In this document: positions 33,575 to 41,947 of the stretch, piece after piece
Numbering within the stretch: position 1 is the stretch's first letter
Layout: each line of letters starts with the position of its first letter
NCBI GenBank assembly: GCA_904419285.1
Contig: CAJFQZ010000011.1
Span: forward strand, 1 to 62,828
DNA: 62,828 nucleotides
Reading direction: 5' to 3'
Source: Lachnospiraceae bacterium UBA1818
GTDB lineage: Bacteria > Bacillota > Clostridia > Lachnospirales > Lachnospiraceae
Translations under genes and position numbers: made by a program
The notes under the pieces: generated by a model
The model's database searches: none
Seen by the model: the letters and a program-made list of their open reading frames with translations, nothing else
Told to the model about the DNA's origin: nothing

Positions 33575-33652
33575 GCTTGCGCCCTATAGAATAAGATAGG
33601 AAGCCCCTTCTTTGTGAGCAAGCTCCCACGAAGGGGCTTCCTATCTTATTCT
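33575..33652. repeat. Long GGGGCTTC hairpin with GGGCGC tail
   Basis: A 23-bp perfect stem (33588-33610 with 33630-33652; arms contain GGAAGCCCCTTC) flanks a 19-base loop with AGCAAGCTC. On the minus strand the tail ATAGGGCGCAAGCCCG follows. No gene on either strand ends here, because it lies between divergent genes; it is a terminator-shaped repeat, not a normal terminator. Compare 62456-62661. Confidence 0.75.
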
Positions 33653-33722
33653 GCATGGCTTAATTATAATACATATGGTTGAAATGTACATTTTTTTCTT
33701 CTTTTTTTAGTCACTCGTAACA

Positions 33723-33751
33723 TTGTCCCTTTTTGCCTGCGGAGGTATACT
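33723..33751 (+). promoter_or_regulatory. Promoter of the msmK-like gene
   Basis: TTGTCC, 17 bases, TATACT, about 40 bases before the AAGGAGG site. The rest of 33653-33722 is T-rich without further signals. Confidence 0.65.
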
Positions 33752-33797
33752 GTTTCCAGAAACAAACGAAATACATATTTTAAGGAGGCTATTTAAA

Positions 33798-34910
33798 ATG
33801 GCAAGTTTATCATTAGAGGGAATCCAGAAAATTTATCCTAACGGATTTCATGCTGTAAAAGATTTCAACCTTGACATCAAGGACAAAGAGTTCATCATCT
33901 TCGTAGGACCTTCAGGATGTGGTAAATCTACTACACTCCGTATGATCGCTGGTCTGGAGGATATCTCCGGCGGTACATTCAAGATTGACGGAAAAGTTAT
34001 GAACGATGTAGAGCCGAAGGACCGTGATATCGCAATGGTATTCCAGAACTACGCTCTGTATCCGCACATGACAGTATATGATAACATGGCTTTCGCTCTG
34101 AAGCTTCGTAAAGTTCCGAAGGCTGAGATCGACAAGAAGGTTCGTGCAGCAGCTAAGATCCTGGATCTTGACAAACTGCTTGACCGTAAACCGAAGGCTC
34201 TTTCCGGTGGTCAGAGACAGCGTGTTGCCATGGGACGTGCTATCGTTCGTAATCCTAAGGTATTCCTTATGGATGAGCCTCTTTCCAACCTGGATGCAAA
34301 ACTGAGAGTCCAGATGCGTATCGAGATTTCCAAGCTTCATGAAAGCCTTGGCGCTACGATCATCTACGTAACACATGACCAGACAGAGGCTATGACTCTT
34401 GGTACAAGAATCGTCGTTATGAAGGATGGTGTTGTACAGCAGGTAGATACACCGCAGAACCTTTACAATACACCGTGCAACCTGTTCGTTGCAGGATTCA
34501 TCGGATCTCCGCAGATGAACTTCATGGATGCAAAATGTACAGTTAAGGGCGACGACGTAACACTGACAGTCGGAAAACATGTCCTGAAAGTTCCGGCTTC
34601 CAAGAAGAAAGCTCTCATCGACGGCGGCTACAACGGAAAGACAGTTGTCCTTGGTATCCGTCCGGAGGATGTACATGATTCACAGGCATTCATCAGCAAC
34701 TCACCGGACAGCGTGATCGAATCCACGATCAAAGTATACGAGCTGCTCGGCGCAGAAGTATTCCTGTACTTCGACGTAGAGGGAACTCAGATGACAGCAC
34801 GTGTAAATCCGCGTACAACTCTGAGAACAGGCGACAAGGCTGTATTCGCTCTGGATATGGAGAAGATTCACATATTCGACAAAGAAACTGAGTTGACGAT
34901 TACAAACTAA
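33798..34910 (+). CDS. MsmK/UgpC-type sugar ABC transporter ATPase
   Basis: This 370-residue ATP-binding subunit energises carbohydrate ABC importers. Walker A is GPSGCGKST (37-45), the signature LSGGQRQRVAMGRA and Walker B VFLMDEPLSNLD. The C-terminal regulatory OB-like domain (MNFMDAKCTV, GIRPEDVHD) is typical of MsmK, MsmX and UgpC. No permease or binding protein is near, so it is an orphan ATPase likely shared by several importers, as known for MsmK in streptococci and MsmX in Bacillus. The codon choice is even and biased like a highly expressed gene, similar to tuf. It has its own promoter and terminator. Confidence 0.93.
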   Translation: MASLSLEGIQKIYPNGFHAVKDFNLDIKDKEFIIFVGPSGCGKSTTLRMIAGLEDISGGTFKIDGKVMNDVEPKDRDIAMVFQNYALYPHMTVYDNMAFALKLRKVPKAEIDKKVRAAAKILDLDKLLDRKPKALSGGQRQRVAMGRAIVRNPKVFLMDEPLSNLDAKLRVQMRIEISKLHESLGATIIYVTHDQTEAMTLGTRIVVMKDGVVQQVDTPQNLYNTPCNLFVAGFIGSPQMNFMDAKCTVKGDDVTLTVGKHVLKVPASKKKALIDGGYNGKTVVLGIRPEDVHDSQAFISNSPDSVIESTIKVYELLGAEVFLYFDVEGTQMTARVNPRTTLRTGDKAVFALDMEKIHIFDKETELTITN

Positions 34911-35011
34911 TGTTTTAAAATTTGAATAGCAGCTTAGCGGTCCGCGAAGATGCTGTTCGCCGCTGATCGGTCTGACCGAACAGTTACCGCTTATAAAATG
35001 TATCATAGAGA

Positions 35012-35043
35012 GGGGCTGCACGATATCAGTGCAGTTCCTTTTT
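35012..35043 (+). terminator. Terminator after the msmK-like gene
   Basis: A 10-bp stem (GGGGCTGCAC / GTGCAGTTCC with G-U pairs) is followed by TTTTT. It stands only 17 bases before the next start codon, so some read-through into the PucR-like gene is possible. Confidence 0.8.
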
Positions 35044-35060
35044 ATTTCTGGAGAAGATTT

Positions 35061-35966
35061 ATGACGCATACACAGGAACTGGACAAAGCACTGAATGAAC
35101 TGAAACGCATAACCGGAGTTTCGCTCAACGTTTCCGCAGACACTCCGGAGGAGGAAGAGCAGGCTCTCACACAGGTCCGCTGTCTCTGTACGGCCTACCG
35201 GGAGAAGTATAACAAGAATGATTTTCTGCAGAGCCTTATGATGAACGGGATCCCCTCTTACGATATCTACGAGCGGGCGTCACGCCTTCATATCGCTCCG
35301 GAGGAGAAGCGCACCCTGTTTCTCCTCGAGACAAGGATCATCGATGATACCGTGATGGCGATCCTGAAAAATCTCTTTCCGTCTCAGACGAAAACTTATC
35401 TTGTCTCTGTCAACGAAAGTTCACTCGCCATCCTTCGCCCTGTAAAATCAGGGGAGACTCCTGCATCCATGCGTCAGGTCGCACGCATGATCGTTGACAC
35501 ACTGAACATGGAAGCGCTCACACAGGTTCACCTGTCTTACAGCTCTGTCATCGAAACACTGGCTGAATTGTCCGGAGCCTTCAAAGAGACGAGCCTGGCG
35601 CTCAAGGTCGGAAAGCTGTTCTATCCGGAACAGACGATCTTTCCTTATAATGAGCTTGGCATCGGCAGACTGATCTATCAGCTTCCCGTAACGCTGTGCG
35701 AGAACTTTCTGAAAGAGATCTTCGGCGAAGAGGTGCCCGAGACACTGGACGAAGAGACTTCATTGACTATCAGCCGTTTCTTTCAGAACAACCTCAATAT
35801 CGCGGAAACCTCCAGGCAGCTCCATATGCACAGGAACACACTGATCTACCGTCTGGAGCAGATACAGAAGCGGACCGGTCTGGATCTTCGCAATTTCGAA
35901 GATGCCATGACATTCAAGATTGCCACTATGGTAATGAACTATCTACACACAGAAAGGAATTCTTAA
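35061..35966 (+). CDS. PucR/CdaR-type transcriptional regulator
   Basis: This 301-residue protein has the C-terminal helix-turn-helix of the PucR/CdaR family (FFQNNLNIAETSRQLHMHRN, TLIYRLEQIQKRTGLDLRN). The N-terminal 200 residues carry no recognised ligand domain but match the spacing of GGDEF-like CdaR middle domains. The start MTHTQEL follows GGAG; the frame extends 37 codons upstream across the terminator. It follows the sugar ATPase and precedes a small membrane protein by three bases. A role in controlling sugar uptake is only suggested by position. Confidence 0.83.
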   Translation: MTHTQELDKALNELKRITGVSLNVSADTPEEEEQALTQVRCLCTAYREKYNKNDFLQSLMMNGIPSYDIYERASRLHIAPEEKRTLFLLETRIIDDTVMAILKNLFPSQTKTYLVSVNESSLAILRPVKSGETPASMRQVARMIVDTLNMEALTQVHLSYSSVIETLAELSGAFKETSLALKVGKLFYPEQTIFPYNELGIGRLIYQLPVTLCENFLKEIFGEEVPETLDEETSLTISRFFQNNLNIAETSRQLHMHRNTLIYRLEQIQKRTGLDLRNFEDAMTFKIATMVMNYLHTERNS

Positions 35967-35969
35967 CCC

Positions 35970-36470
35970 ATGAATGACGCATTATATGAACTGCTTGTAG
36001 CACGCCGGCCAAAACCGTACGATCTCCCGGTCAGGATCCTCGTTATCCTGCTGATCGTGGCGGTCATCTTCTTCGGGATGCCTTTTCTCGGTTTTCTCGC
36101 CGTCTTCATCGCAGTGCTCATTGCGCTTGCAGCTTACTATCTGATCTTCCCGCGGCTCAGCGTAGAGTTTGAATACACTCTGCTGAACCATGATATGCAG
36201 ATCGATGCCATCTACAACCGTGCAAAGCGTAAATCACGCATGAATTTTGACATTCAGAATGCCGAAATCATCGCACCGAAGAAGTCTCCCCGCCTGAATT
36301 CTTATCATGCGGAAAAAGTACACGACTTTTCTTCCGGGAGCGGCAGCGCAAAAGTATATGCCATCATGATCCCGATAGACAAGAAGAATGCCTGCATCTA
36401 TATCGAACCGGACGAGAAGATGCTGGATCACATGCAGCAGTGGATGGGATCCAAAATGTTCCGGGATTAA
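35970..36470 (+). CDS. DUF6106-like membrane protein
   Basis: This 166-residue protein has two close membrane helices at residues 22-60 (VRILVILLIVAVIFFG, FLAVFIAVLIALAAYYL) and a cytoplasmic beta-rich part. The soluble part reads FEYTLLNHDMQIDAIYNRAKRKSR, given here as FEYTLLNHDMQID, and resembles a PH-like membrane domain. I recall it as DUF6106 of Clostridia. It starts three bases after the PucR-like gene, so the two are co-transcribed. The function is unknown. Confidence 0.8.
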   Translation: MNDALYELLVARRPKPYDLPVRILVILLIVAVIFFGMPFLGFLAVFIAVLIALAAYYLIFPRLSVEFEYTLLNHDMQIDAIYNRAKRKSRMNFDIQNAEIIAPKKSPRLNSYHAEKVHDFSSGSGSAKVYAIMIPIDKKNACIYIEPDEKMLDHMQQWMGSKMFRD

Positions 36471-36488
36471 TCTTCTGCAAACAGGACA

Positions 36489-36545
36489 GGGCAGCACATT
36501 CAGCGGCTGAAAGCCGAAAGCCATTGAATGTGCTGCCCCTTTTTT
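36489..36545. terminator. Bidirectional terminator
   Basis: A 14-bp stem (GGGCAGCACATTCA and complement) with a 22-base loop and a run of T on the plus side. It separates the DUF6106-like gene from the convergent trxB. Confidence 0.85.
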
Positions 36546-36555
36546 GTTTGTTTTC

Positions 36556-37467
36556 TTACTGCTGCTCCGCAGCATATCTGCACGCTGCCAGTGCCGCGAC
36601 CGCACCGTCCGCTGCCGCGGTAGTGAGCTGGCGCACTTCCTTGGTCCTGCAGTCGCCTGCCGCAAAAATCCCTGGATGGGATGTCATACAGTCTTCCGAC
36701 GCAAGGATAAAGCCGGATGCATCAAGCTTGACAACATCCGCGAATATCTCATTCTGCGGGATCTGCCCTACTGCGATGAATACGCCTGACACATCGATCC
36801 TGAAATCTTTCCCTGTCTTTTTGTCTGTCAGGAGAAGCCCTTCCACAGCAGTATCTCCGAGAATCTCCTTTACTACTGTACTCAGGACGAATTCAATATT
36901 TTCTTTGCCGAGGAGTCTCTTTACAATGCTCTCCTCGCCACGGAACTCGTCCCTGCGGTGGATGAGATATACCTTTCTGCAGTAGTTGCACAGGAACTCA
37001 GCGTCCTGAAGCGCTGTACTTCCTCCCCCTACGACTGCCACATCTTTGCCCCGGAAGAATGCTCCGTCACAGGTAGCACAGTAGGATACTCCTGAGCCTG
37101 TCAGTTTCTCTTCATTTGGCACCCCCAGATGGCGGTGGGTAACTCCCGTGGCAAGTATAACGCTTCGGCAGGGGTACTCTTTTCCCGTGGTCTCTATCAC
37201 CTTGATCACGCCCTCGTCACGGATGCCTGTCACCCGCTCCACCTCAGCCTCAGCGCCAAGCTTCATTGCCTGATCCAGCAGGTTCATTGAGAACTCACTG
37301 CCGCTCACGCTTGCGATCCCTGGATAGTTTTCAACATTGGGTGATGCAGTGATCTGCCCGCCAAAGCTCGCGCCTTCTATGATGACAGTCCTCTTTCCCG
37401 CTCTCTGCCCGTAGATTGCGGCAGTCATTCCGGCAGTCCCTCCGCCGATGATTCCGATATCATACAT
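36556..37467 (-). CDS. trxB: Thioredoxin reductase
   Basis: This 303-residue FAD enzyme passes electrons from NADPH to thioredoxin. It has the N-terminal dinucleotide motif GIIGGGTAGMTAAIYG, the redox pair CATC (Cys130, Cys133), the NAD(P) motif VVGGGSTALQDA, and the C-terminal FAD motif GIFAAGDCR. The NADPH-binding HRRDEFR is the classic Arg set. The length is typical. AAGGAAGG precedes the ATG. proC lies 88 bases upstream on the same strand. A CCGCAG/CTGCGG hairpin without a T-run sits in the gap. Confidence 0.95.
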   Translation of the reverse strand: MYDIGIIGGGTAGMTAAIYGQRAGKRTVIIEGASFGGQITASPNVENYPGIASVSGSEFSMNLLDQAMKLGAEAEVERVTGIRDEGVIKVIETTGKEYPCRSVILATGVTHRHLGVPNEEKLTGSGVSYCATCDGAFFRGKDVAVVGGGSTALQDAEFLCNYCRKVYLIHRRDEFRGEESIVKRLLGKENIEFVLSTVVKEILGDTAVEGLLLTDKKTGKDFRIDVSGVFIAVGQIPQNEIFADVVKLDASGFILASEDCMTSHPGIFAAGDCRTKEVRQLTTAAADGAVAALAACRYAAEQQ

Positions 37468-37555
37468 AACTTTCAGCCTTCCTTTTCTGTTTTCTATTCC
37501 GGCGCCCTGCCCCGCAGGCCGCCGTCTGCGGTGTTTTCACGCACCTTTGATCATT

Positions 37556-38350
37556 TTACAGGTTTCTCGACACTTCGGCGCAGGCTTTCATCGCCTCGAT
37601 CACAGAGCTTCTGAATCCTTCTTTCTCCAGGATCCGTACTGCCTCTATGGTCGTTCCCGCCGGAGAGCATACCATATCCTTCAGTTCTCCAGGATGCTTT
37701 CCTGTCTCCAGGACCATCTTCGCGCTTCCGTAGACCGCCTGTGCGGCAAATTCATACGCCTGCGCCCTTGGCATTCCTTCCGCCACAGCCGCGTCCGCCA
37801 TGGCTTCAATGAGTATGAACACGTACGCCGGAGAACTTCCGCTGACCGCTACGACCGCATCGATCAGACGCTCCGGAACGATCTCCACCTTGCCGAAGGC
37901 GCCGAGGATCTTCAGCACGTAGTCCCTCTCTTCCTCTGTGACATACTGATTCGGGCATGCCGCAGTCATCCCCTCGCCTACCAGAGCCGGGGTATTCGGC
38001 ATGGTCCGCACGATCTTCACTTTTTTCCCGAACTGTGTCTCCAGCCAGTCAAGCGTTTTGCCCGGCGCAAGAGTCACGATGATCTTCTCCTCCGTGATGC
38101 AGTCTCTGATCTCCCGGATCGTCTCCTCGTAAAACTGCGGCTTTACGGAGAGGACAAGTACCTCTGATTTCTCCGCCGCCTCCCTGTTATCGGAAGTGAC
38201 ATTGATCCCGTATGTCTCCCTGATCCGCTCTCTTCCTTTTTCCAGGATATCCGATCCGATGATCTCTTCCGGAGCAATGAGCCCTTCTCTGATGATTCCT
38301 CCCATTATGGCTCCTGCCATGTTTCCTGTTCCGATAAATCCTAACTTCAT
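37556..38350 (-). CDS. proC: Pyrroline-5-carboxylate reductase
   Basis: This 264-residue enzyme makes proline from pyrroline-5-carboxylate with NAD(P)H. The Rossmann start is MKLGFIGTGNMAGAIMGG and the family end signature includes VCSPAGTTIEAVRILE. The start at MKLGF (38350) is nine bases after AGGAGG; an ATG three codons earlier sits too close to the site. The upstream acylphosphatase gene lies 99 bases away and may share the transcript. Confidence 0.95.
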   Translation of the reverse strand: MKLGFIGTGNMAGAIMGGIIREGLIAPEEIIGSDILEKGRERIRETYGINVTSDNREAAEKSEVLVLSVKPQFYEETIREIRDCITEEKIIVTLAPGKTLDWLETQFGKKVKIVRTMPNTPALVGEGMTAACPNQYVTEEERDYVLKILGAFGKVEIVPERLIDAVVAVSGSSPAYVFILIEAMADAAVAEGMPRAQAYEFAAQAVYGSAKMVLETGKHPGELKDMVCSPAGTTIEAVRILEKEGFRSSVIEAMKACAEVSRNL

Positions 38351-38449
38351 GATATGCATTCCTCCTGTATCTTTCTATATTTCGGGACAAAACGGCTCAA
38401 TGCCGCCGTACCCGCACCTGCTCTCTCACAAATGGATCTCCTCTTTACT

Positions 38450-38719
38450 TCACCGCACGGAAAAAGAACTCTCCTCTTTCAGCGGGATCTCTTTTGCATC
38501 CATCCACTCGATCGTGATAAACCGGTTATTGTTCAGTCCGACGAGCAGTTTATTGATCAGGATCTCGCTGCCCTGCACTTCCATCGTGACAGTTCCATCC
38601 CACTCGTTCTCCACCCAGCCGGTCAGATCCATAGACTGTGCCAGATATTTTGCAGTATATCTGAAGCCTACGCCCTGAACACGTCCGTAAAATGTTATAT
38701 GTTTTCTGACATCTGCCAT
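38450..38719 (-). CDS. Acylphosphatase
   Basis: This 89-residue enzyme hydrolyses acyl phosphates such as acetyl phosphate. The catalytic Arg is in GRVQGVGFRYTAKYLA and the Asn region in GWVENEWDGTVTMEVQG. The size is normal. The start MADVRKH follows GGAGGG. It is the first gene before proC and has its own promoter, divergent from the hydrogenase-maturation operon. Confidence 0.93.
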   Translation of the reverse strand: MADVRKHITFYGRVQGVGFRYTAKYLAQSMDLTGWVENEWDGTVTMEVQGSEILINKLLVGLNNNRFITIEWMDAKEIPLKEESSFSVR

Positions 38720-38762
38720 AAGCCTGCCCTCCAATGCTGAAATTTCAGTTTATCCGCCTTTT

Positions 38763-38791
38763 ATTGTAGCCTGAACGGGAGAGAAAATCAA
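38763..38791 (-). promoter_or_regulatory. Promoter of the acylphosphatase gene
   Basis: The minus strand has TTGATT, 17 bases, TACAAT. It lies 20 bases from the -35 of the divergent hydrogenase-maturation promoter. Confidence 0.65.
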
Positions 38792-38811
38792 TGAACTGTC
38801 CTGTTTTTCCG

Positions 38812-38840
38812 TTGAGGAATTTCAGACGCCATGGTATACT
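38812..38840 (+). promoter_or_regulatory. Promoter of the hydrogenase maturation operon
   Basis: TTGAGG, 17 bases, TATACT. Transcription should begin near 38848 and gives a leader of about 230 bases before the first codon. Confidence 0.7.
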
Positions 38841-38842
38841 GG

Positions 38843-39079
38843 ACTCAGACATACGTTCTGACTGCGAAGGTTTTTCCTGAGTAATAAGGCGCAAAATATT
38901 GAGAGACAAAGGAAGGGGGATATTTCCTTCCCAAGGGGGATCTGCCCCTTTCTTTTCGTATGCCTGCGCCTGCCCGGTGCAGGTTTTTATTTTGTCCGGC
39001 ACTTCACTGCCGCCGGAGGCTTCTTTTACATACCGTGCAGACAGAGCAGCGTCATTCTGCAAAATAAGGAGGATTTAAC
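38843..39079 (+). promoter_or_regulatory. Long structured 5' leader of the hyd operon
   Basis: The leader can form, in order, a long-range pair ACTCAG/CTGAGT (38843-38848 with 38877-38882), a hairpin GGAAGG/CCTTCC (38911-38931), a hairpin AAGGGG/CCCCTT (38933-38950), and the terminator at 38963-38988. This is a typical riboswitch or attenuator layout. I could not match it to a riboswitch class I know. The last 90 bases hold only the AAGGAGG site. Confidence 0.55.
38963..38988 (+). terminator. Intrinsic terminator inside the hyd leader
   Basis: CCTGCGCC pairs with GGTGCAGG around a five-base loop and is followed by TTTTTATTTT. It lies about 90 bases before the first gene of the operon, so it can only act as an attenuator. 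Confidence 0.7.
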
Positions 39080-39328
39080 ATGGAAACAAGGATCGCACTG
39101 ATCGGCCTCATCCTGGAGAGCAGGGAATCTGTGGATGAGCTGAACCACCTGCTCAGCGAATACGGGGACTATGTCATCGGCAGGATGGGGATCCCTTACC
39201 GCGAGAAAGGGATCCACGTCATCAGCGTGGCTCTGGACGCCCCGAACAATGTCATCAGCGCTCTCTCCGGCAAACTGGGGATGCTGCCCGGCGTGAGCAC
39301 GAAGACGATCTACGGGAAAAACATATGA
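39080..39328 (+). CDS. TM1266-type [FeFe]-hydrogenase system regulator
   Basis: This 82-residue protein has an ACT-like ferredoxin fold and belongs to the TM1266 family, which clusters with iron-only hydrogenase maturation genes. The family look is clear: TRIALIGLILESRESVDELN, then YGDYVIGRMGIPY and LSGKLGMLPGVSTKTIY. Related NikR-C-like domains bind metals, but no metal motif is evident here. AAGGAGG precedes the ATG. Its stop overlaps the start of hydE (ATGA). The structured leader upstream suggests that the whole operon is attenuated. Confidence 0.87.
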   Translation: METRIALIGLILESRESVDELNHLLSEYGDYVIGRMGIPYREKGIHVISVALDAPNNVISALSGKLGMLPGVSTKTIYGKNI

Positions 39329-40389
39329 TAAGCTTCAGACAAGGCTGCGGGCTGATCGACCGGCTTGCCGACACACAGTCCTTAGAGCGCCAGGAGTGGA
39401 TCCGGCTGATCCGGGGACGCACGCCGGAGCTTTCCGAGTATCTGTTTACCCGTGCCCGCGAAATCCGGATCCGGCACTACGGACACAGCATCTATATCCG
39501 CGGGCTCATCGAATTTACCAATTACTGCCGGAACGACTGCTATTACTGCGGCATACGCAGGAGCAACCGGAACGCGGTCCGCTACCGCCTCACAAAAGAG
39601 CAGATCCTCTCCTGCTGCGAAACAGGATACCGGCTGGGATTTCGGACCTTTGTCCTTCAGGGCGGAGAGGACGGATGGTTCACCGAAGAACGGATGACGG
39701 AGATCATTTCAGACATCCATGCTTCCTGGCCGGACTGCGCAGTCACCCTGTCCATCGGAGAACTGCCCCGGGAGGTATATCAGCGTTTCTTTAACGCAGG
39801 CGCAGACCGCTATCTCCTCCGGCACGAGACCTTCGATGCGTCCCACTACAGAATGCTCCATCCAGCGTCTTTAAGCGCCGCTCATCGGCAGCAATGCCTG
39901 TGGGACCTCAAGGAGATCGGTTACCAGGTGGGAACCGGATTCATGGTCGGCACCCCCTTTCAGACGGCAGAAAATCTGGCTGACGACATGCTGTTTCTGA
40001 AGCGTCTGGATCCCCAGATGGTCGGGATCGGACCTTTTATCCCCCATCACGATACGCCCTTTGCGGGCAGGGAAGCCGGCACGCTGGAACTGACACTGTT
40101 CCTTCTGGGACTGATCCGTCTCATGATTCCCAGGGTCCTGCTGCCCGCGACCACAGCGCTTGGCACTATTGCCGGAGACGGAAGGGAAAAGGGGATCCTT
40201 GCCGGAGCAAATGTCGTGATGCCCAACCTTTCTCCCCCGCAGGTACGGGAAAACTATCTGCTGTACGACAACAAGCTCTGTACCGGCGATGAGGCTGCAG
40301 AGAGCCTGCAGAACCTGGACAGAAGGATGCAGTCTATCGGATATCACATTGCCGTTTCAAGAGGAGACTCCCTGAACCTGCAGCCCTGA
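39325..40389 (+). CDS. hydE: [FeFe]-hydrogenase maturase HydE (radical SAM)
   Basis: HydE is a radical SAM enzyme that helps build the diiron subcluster of [FeFe]-hydrogenase, acting after HydG. The 354 residues include the CxxxCxxC motif (Cys68, 72, 75 in NYCRNDCYYCGI). The family pattern GFRTFVLQGGEDGWFTEE and the YLLRHET active-site stretch are also there. Translation is coupled to the TM1266-type regulator. HydF, the scaffold GTPase, and the hydrogenase are not in the window, so they are encoded elsewhere. Confidence 0.94.
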   Translation: MISFRQGCGLIDRLADTQSLERQEWIRLIRGRTPELSEYLFTRAREIRIRHYGHSIYIRGLIEFTNYCRNDCYYCGIRRSNRNAVRYRLTKEQILSCCETGYRLGFRTFVLQGGEDGWFTEERMTEIISDIHASWPDCAVTLSIGELPREVYQRFFNAGADRYLLRHETFDASHYRMLHPASLSAAHRQQCLWDLKEIGYQVGTGFMVGTPFQTAENLADDMLFLKRLDPQMVGIGPFIPHHDTPFAGREAGTLELTLFLLGLIRLMIPRVLLPATTALGTIAGDGREKGILAGANVVMPNLSPPQVRENYLLYDNKLCTGDEAAESLQNLDRRMQSIGYHIAVSRGDSLNLQP

Positions 40390-40430
40390 ACCATTTTATA
40401 CAATCAAATCATATCAGGAGGATATTTATT

Positions 40431-41852
40431 ATGTACGATGTCAATTCAAAACACGCGGATGATTTTATCAATCACGAAGAAATCCTGGAAACCCTCGCCT
40501 ATGCGGACGAGAACAAGGAAAACGTGGAACTGATCGATGCCATTATCGAAAAAGCAAAGAAAAGAAAGGGACTTACCCACAGGGAAGCTTCCGTCCTGCT
40601 CGCCTGTCCCATCGAAGAGAAAAATCAGGAGATCTATAAGCTGGCAGAACAGATCAAGAAAGACTTTTACGGGAACCGGATCGTCATGTTCGCCCCGCTC
40701 TACCTCTCCAACTACTGCATCAACGGATGCACCTACTGTCCGTATCACATGAAGAACAAACACATCCCCCGCAAACAGCTCTCCCAGGAGGATATCCGCC
40801 GGGAAGTGATCGCTCTTCAGGATATGGGACACAAGCGCCTGGCACTGGAAGCCGGAGAGGACCCGGTGCGCAACACCATGGACTATTATCTGCAATCCAT
40901 TGACACGATCTACAGTATCAAGCACAAGAACGGAGCCATCCGCCGCGTCAATATCAATATCGCAGCGACCACAGTGGACAACTACCGCCTTCTGAAGGAG
41001 GCAGGGATCGGGACCTACATCCTCTTCCAGGAAACCTATCACAAGGAGAGTTACCTCGAACTGCATCCCACTGGCCCGAAGCACGACTACAACTATCACA
41101 CCGAGGCAATGGACCGCGCCATGGAAGGCGGAATTGACGATGTCGGCCTGGGCGTGCTCTTCGGGCTAGACAAGTACCGCTATGAGTTTGCCGGACTGCT
41201 GATGCACGCCGAGCATCTCGAGGCGGCATTCGGCGTTGGTCCCCACACGATCAGCGTGCCACGTCTGAAGCATGCGGATGACATTAATCCCGAAGAATTC
41301 GACAACGGGATCGACGATGACACCTTCCTCAAGATCATCGCCTGCATCCGTATCGCCGTTCCGTACACCGGCATGATCATCTCCACCCGCGAGGGACGGA
41401 AATGCCGTGAGCGTGCCCTGCACCTGGGCATCTCCCAAATCAGCGGCGCCTCCCGCACAAGTGTGGGCGGCTACTATGAGCCGGAACCGGAAGACGAAAG
41501 CTCCGAACAGTTCGATGTCAGCGACAACCGTACACTGGACGAAGTCGTGCACTGGCTCATGGAGATGGGCTACATCCCCAGCTTCTGCACCGCTTGCTAC
41601 AGAGAAGGACGCACCGGCGACCGCTTTATGTCGCTTTGTAAGAGCGGACAGATCCAGAACTGCTGCCATCCGAACGCTCTGATGACCCTGAAAGAGTATC
41701 TGATGGACTACGCCTCACCGGAGACAAAGGCATTGGGAGATCGGTTGATCGAAAAAGAGGTGCTCAACGTGCCGAATGAGAAAGTACGAAAAGTAGTACT
41801 TGAGAATCTGCGGCTGATCGAACAGGATAACAGGAGAGATTTTCGTTTTTAA
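40431..41852 (+). CDS. hydG: [FeFe]-hydrogenase maturase HydG (radical SAM tyrosine lyase)
   Basis: HydG splits tyrosine to supply the CO and CN ligands of the H-cluster. The 473 residues carry the radical SAM motif CINGCTYC (Cys96, 100, 103). The C-terminal auxiliary cluster motif (FCTACYREGRTGDRF ... CKSGQIQNCC) separates it from the related ThiH. AGGAGG lies about nine bases before the ATG, and the gap to hydE is 41 bases. It ends the operon; a REP-like palindrome follows between it and the convergent GH36 gene. Confidence 0.95.
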   Translation: MYDVNSKHADDFINHEEILETLAYADENKENVELIDAIIEKAKKRKGLTHREASVLLACPIEEKNQEIYKLAEQIKKDFYGNRIVMFAPLYLSNYCINGCTYCPYHMKNKHIPRKQLSQEDIRREVIALQDMGHKRLALEAGEDPVRNTMDYYLQSIDTIYSIKHKNGAIRRVNINIAATTVDNYRLLKEAGIGTYILFQETYHKESYLELHPTGPKHDYNYHTEAMDRAMEGGIDDVGLGVLFGLDKYRYEFAGLLMHAEHLEAAFGVGPHTISVPRLKHADDINPEEFDNGIDDDTFLKIIACIRIAVPYTGMIISTREGRKCRERALHLGISQISGASRTSVGGYYEPEPEDESSEQFDVSDNRTLDEVVHWLMEMGYIPSFCTACYREGRTGDRFMSLCKSGQIQNCCHPNALMTLKEYLMDYASPETKALGDRLIEKEVLNVPNEKVRKVVLENLRLIEQDNRRDFRF

Positions 41853-41882
41853 TATACAGCTGAACGGTTGATCTTTTTCCAT

Positions 41883-41946
41883 TTAGGGACACAGTGAAAC
41901 GCAATTCGGGACGTAGTGAAATTGAATTTCACTACGTCCCGAATTG
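41883..41946. repeat. REP-like palindromic element, copy 3
   Basis: It has the same structure as at 6133, with the 45-bp palindrome at 41902-41946. Here the GTAGTC/GACTAC pair is changed to GTAGTG/CACTAC, again in both arms. It lies between the convergent hydG and GH36 genes, almost touching the GH36 stop. Confidence 0.85.
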
Positions 41947-41947
41947 A

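Noticed and set aside
33391-33621. Minus-strand frame with repeated GIELACLEAEK
   Set aside because: It is the translation of the intergenic 45-bp repeat and hairpin tail; similar text (SGIELAR) appears at 62.5 kb in a non-coding repeat.
37500-37545. CCGCAG/CTGCGG hairpin between proC and trxB as a terminator
   Set aside because: It is not followed by T residues on the minus strand, so read-through is more likely.
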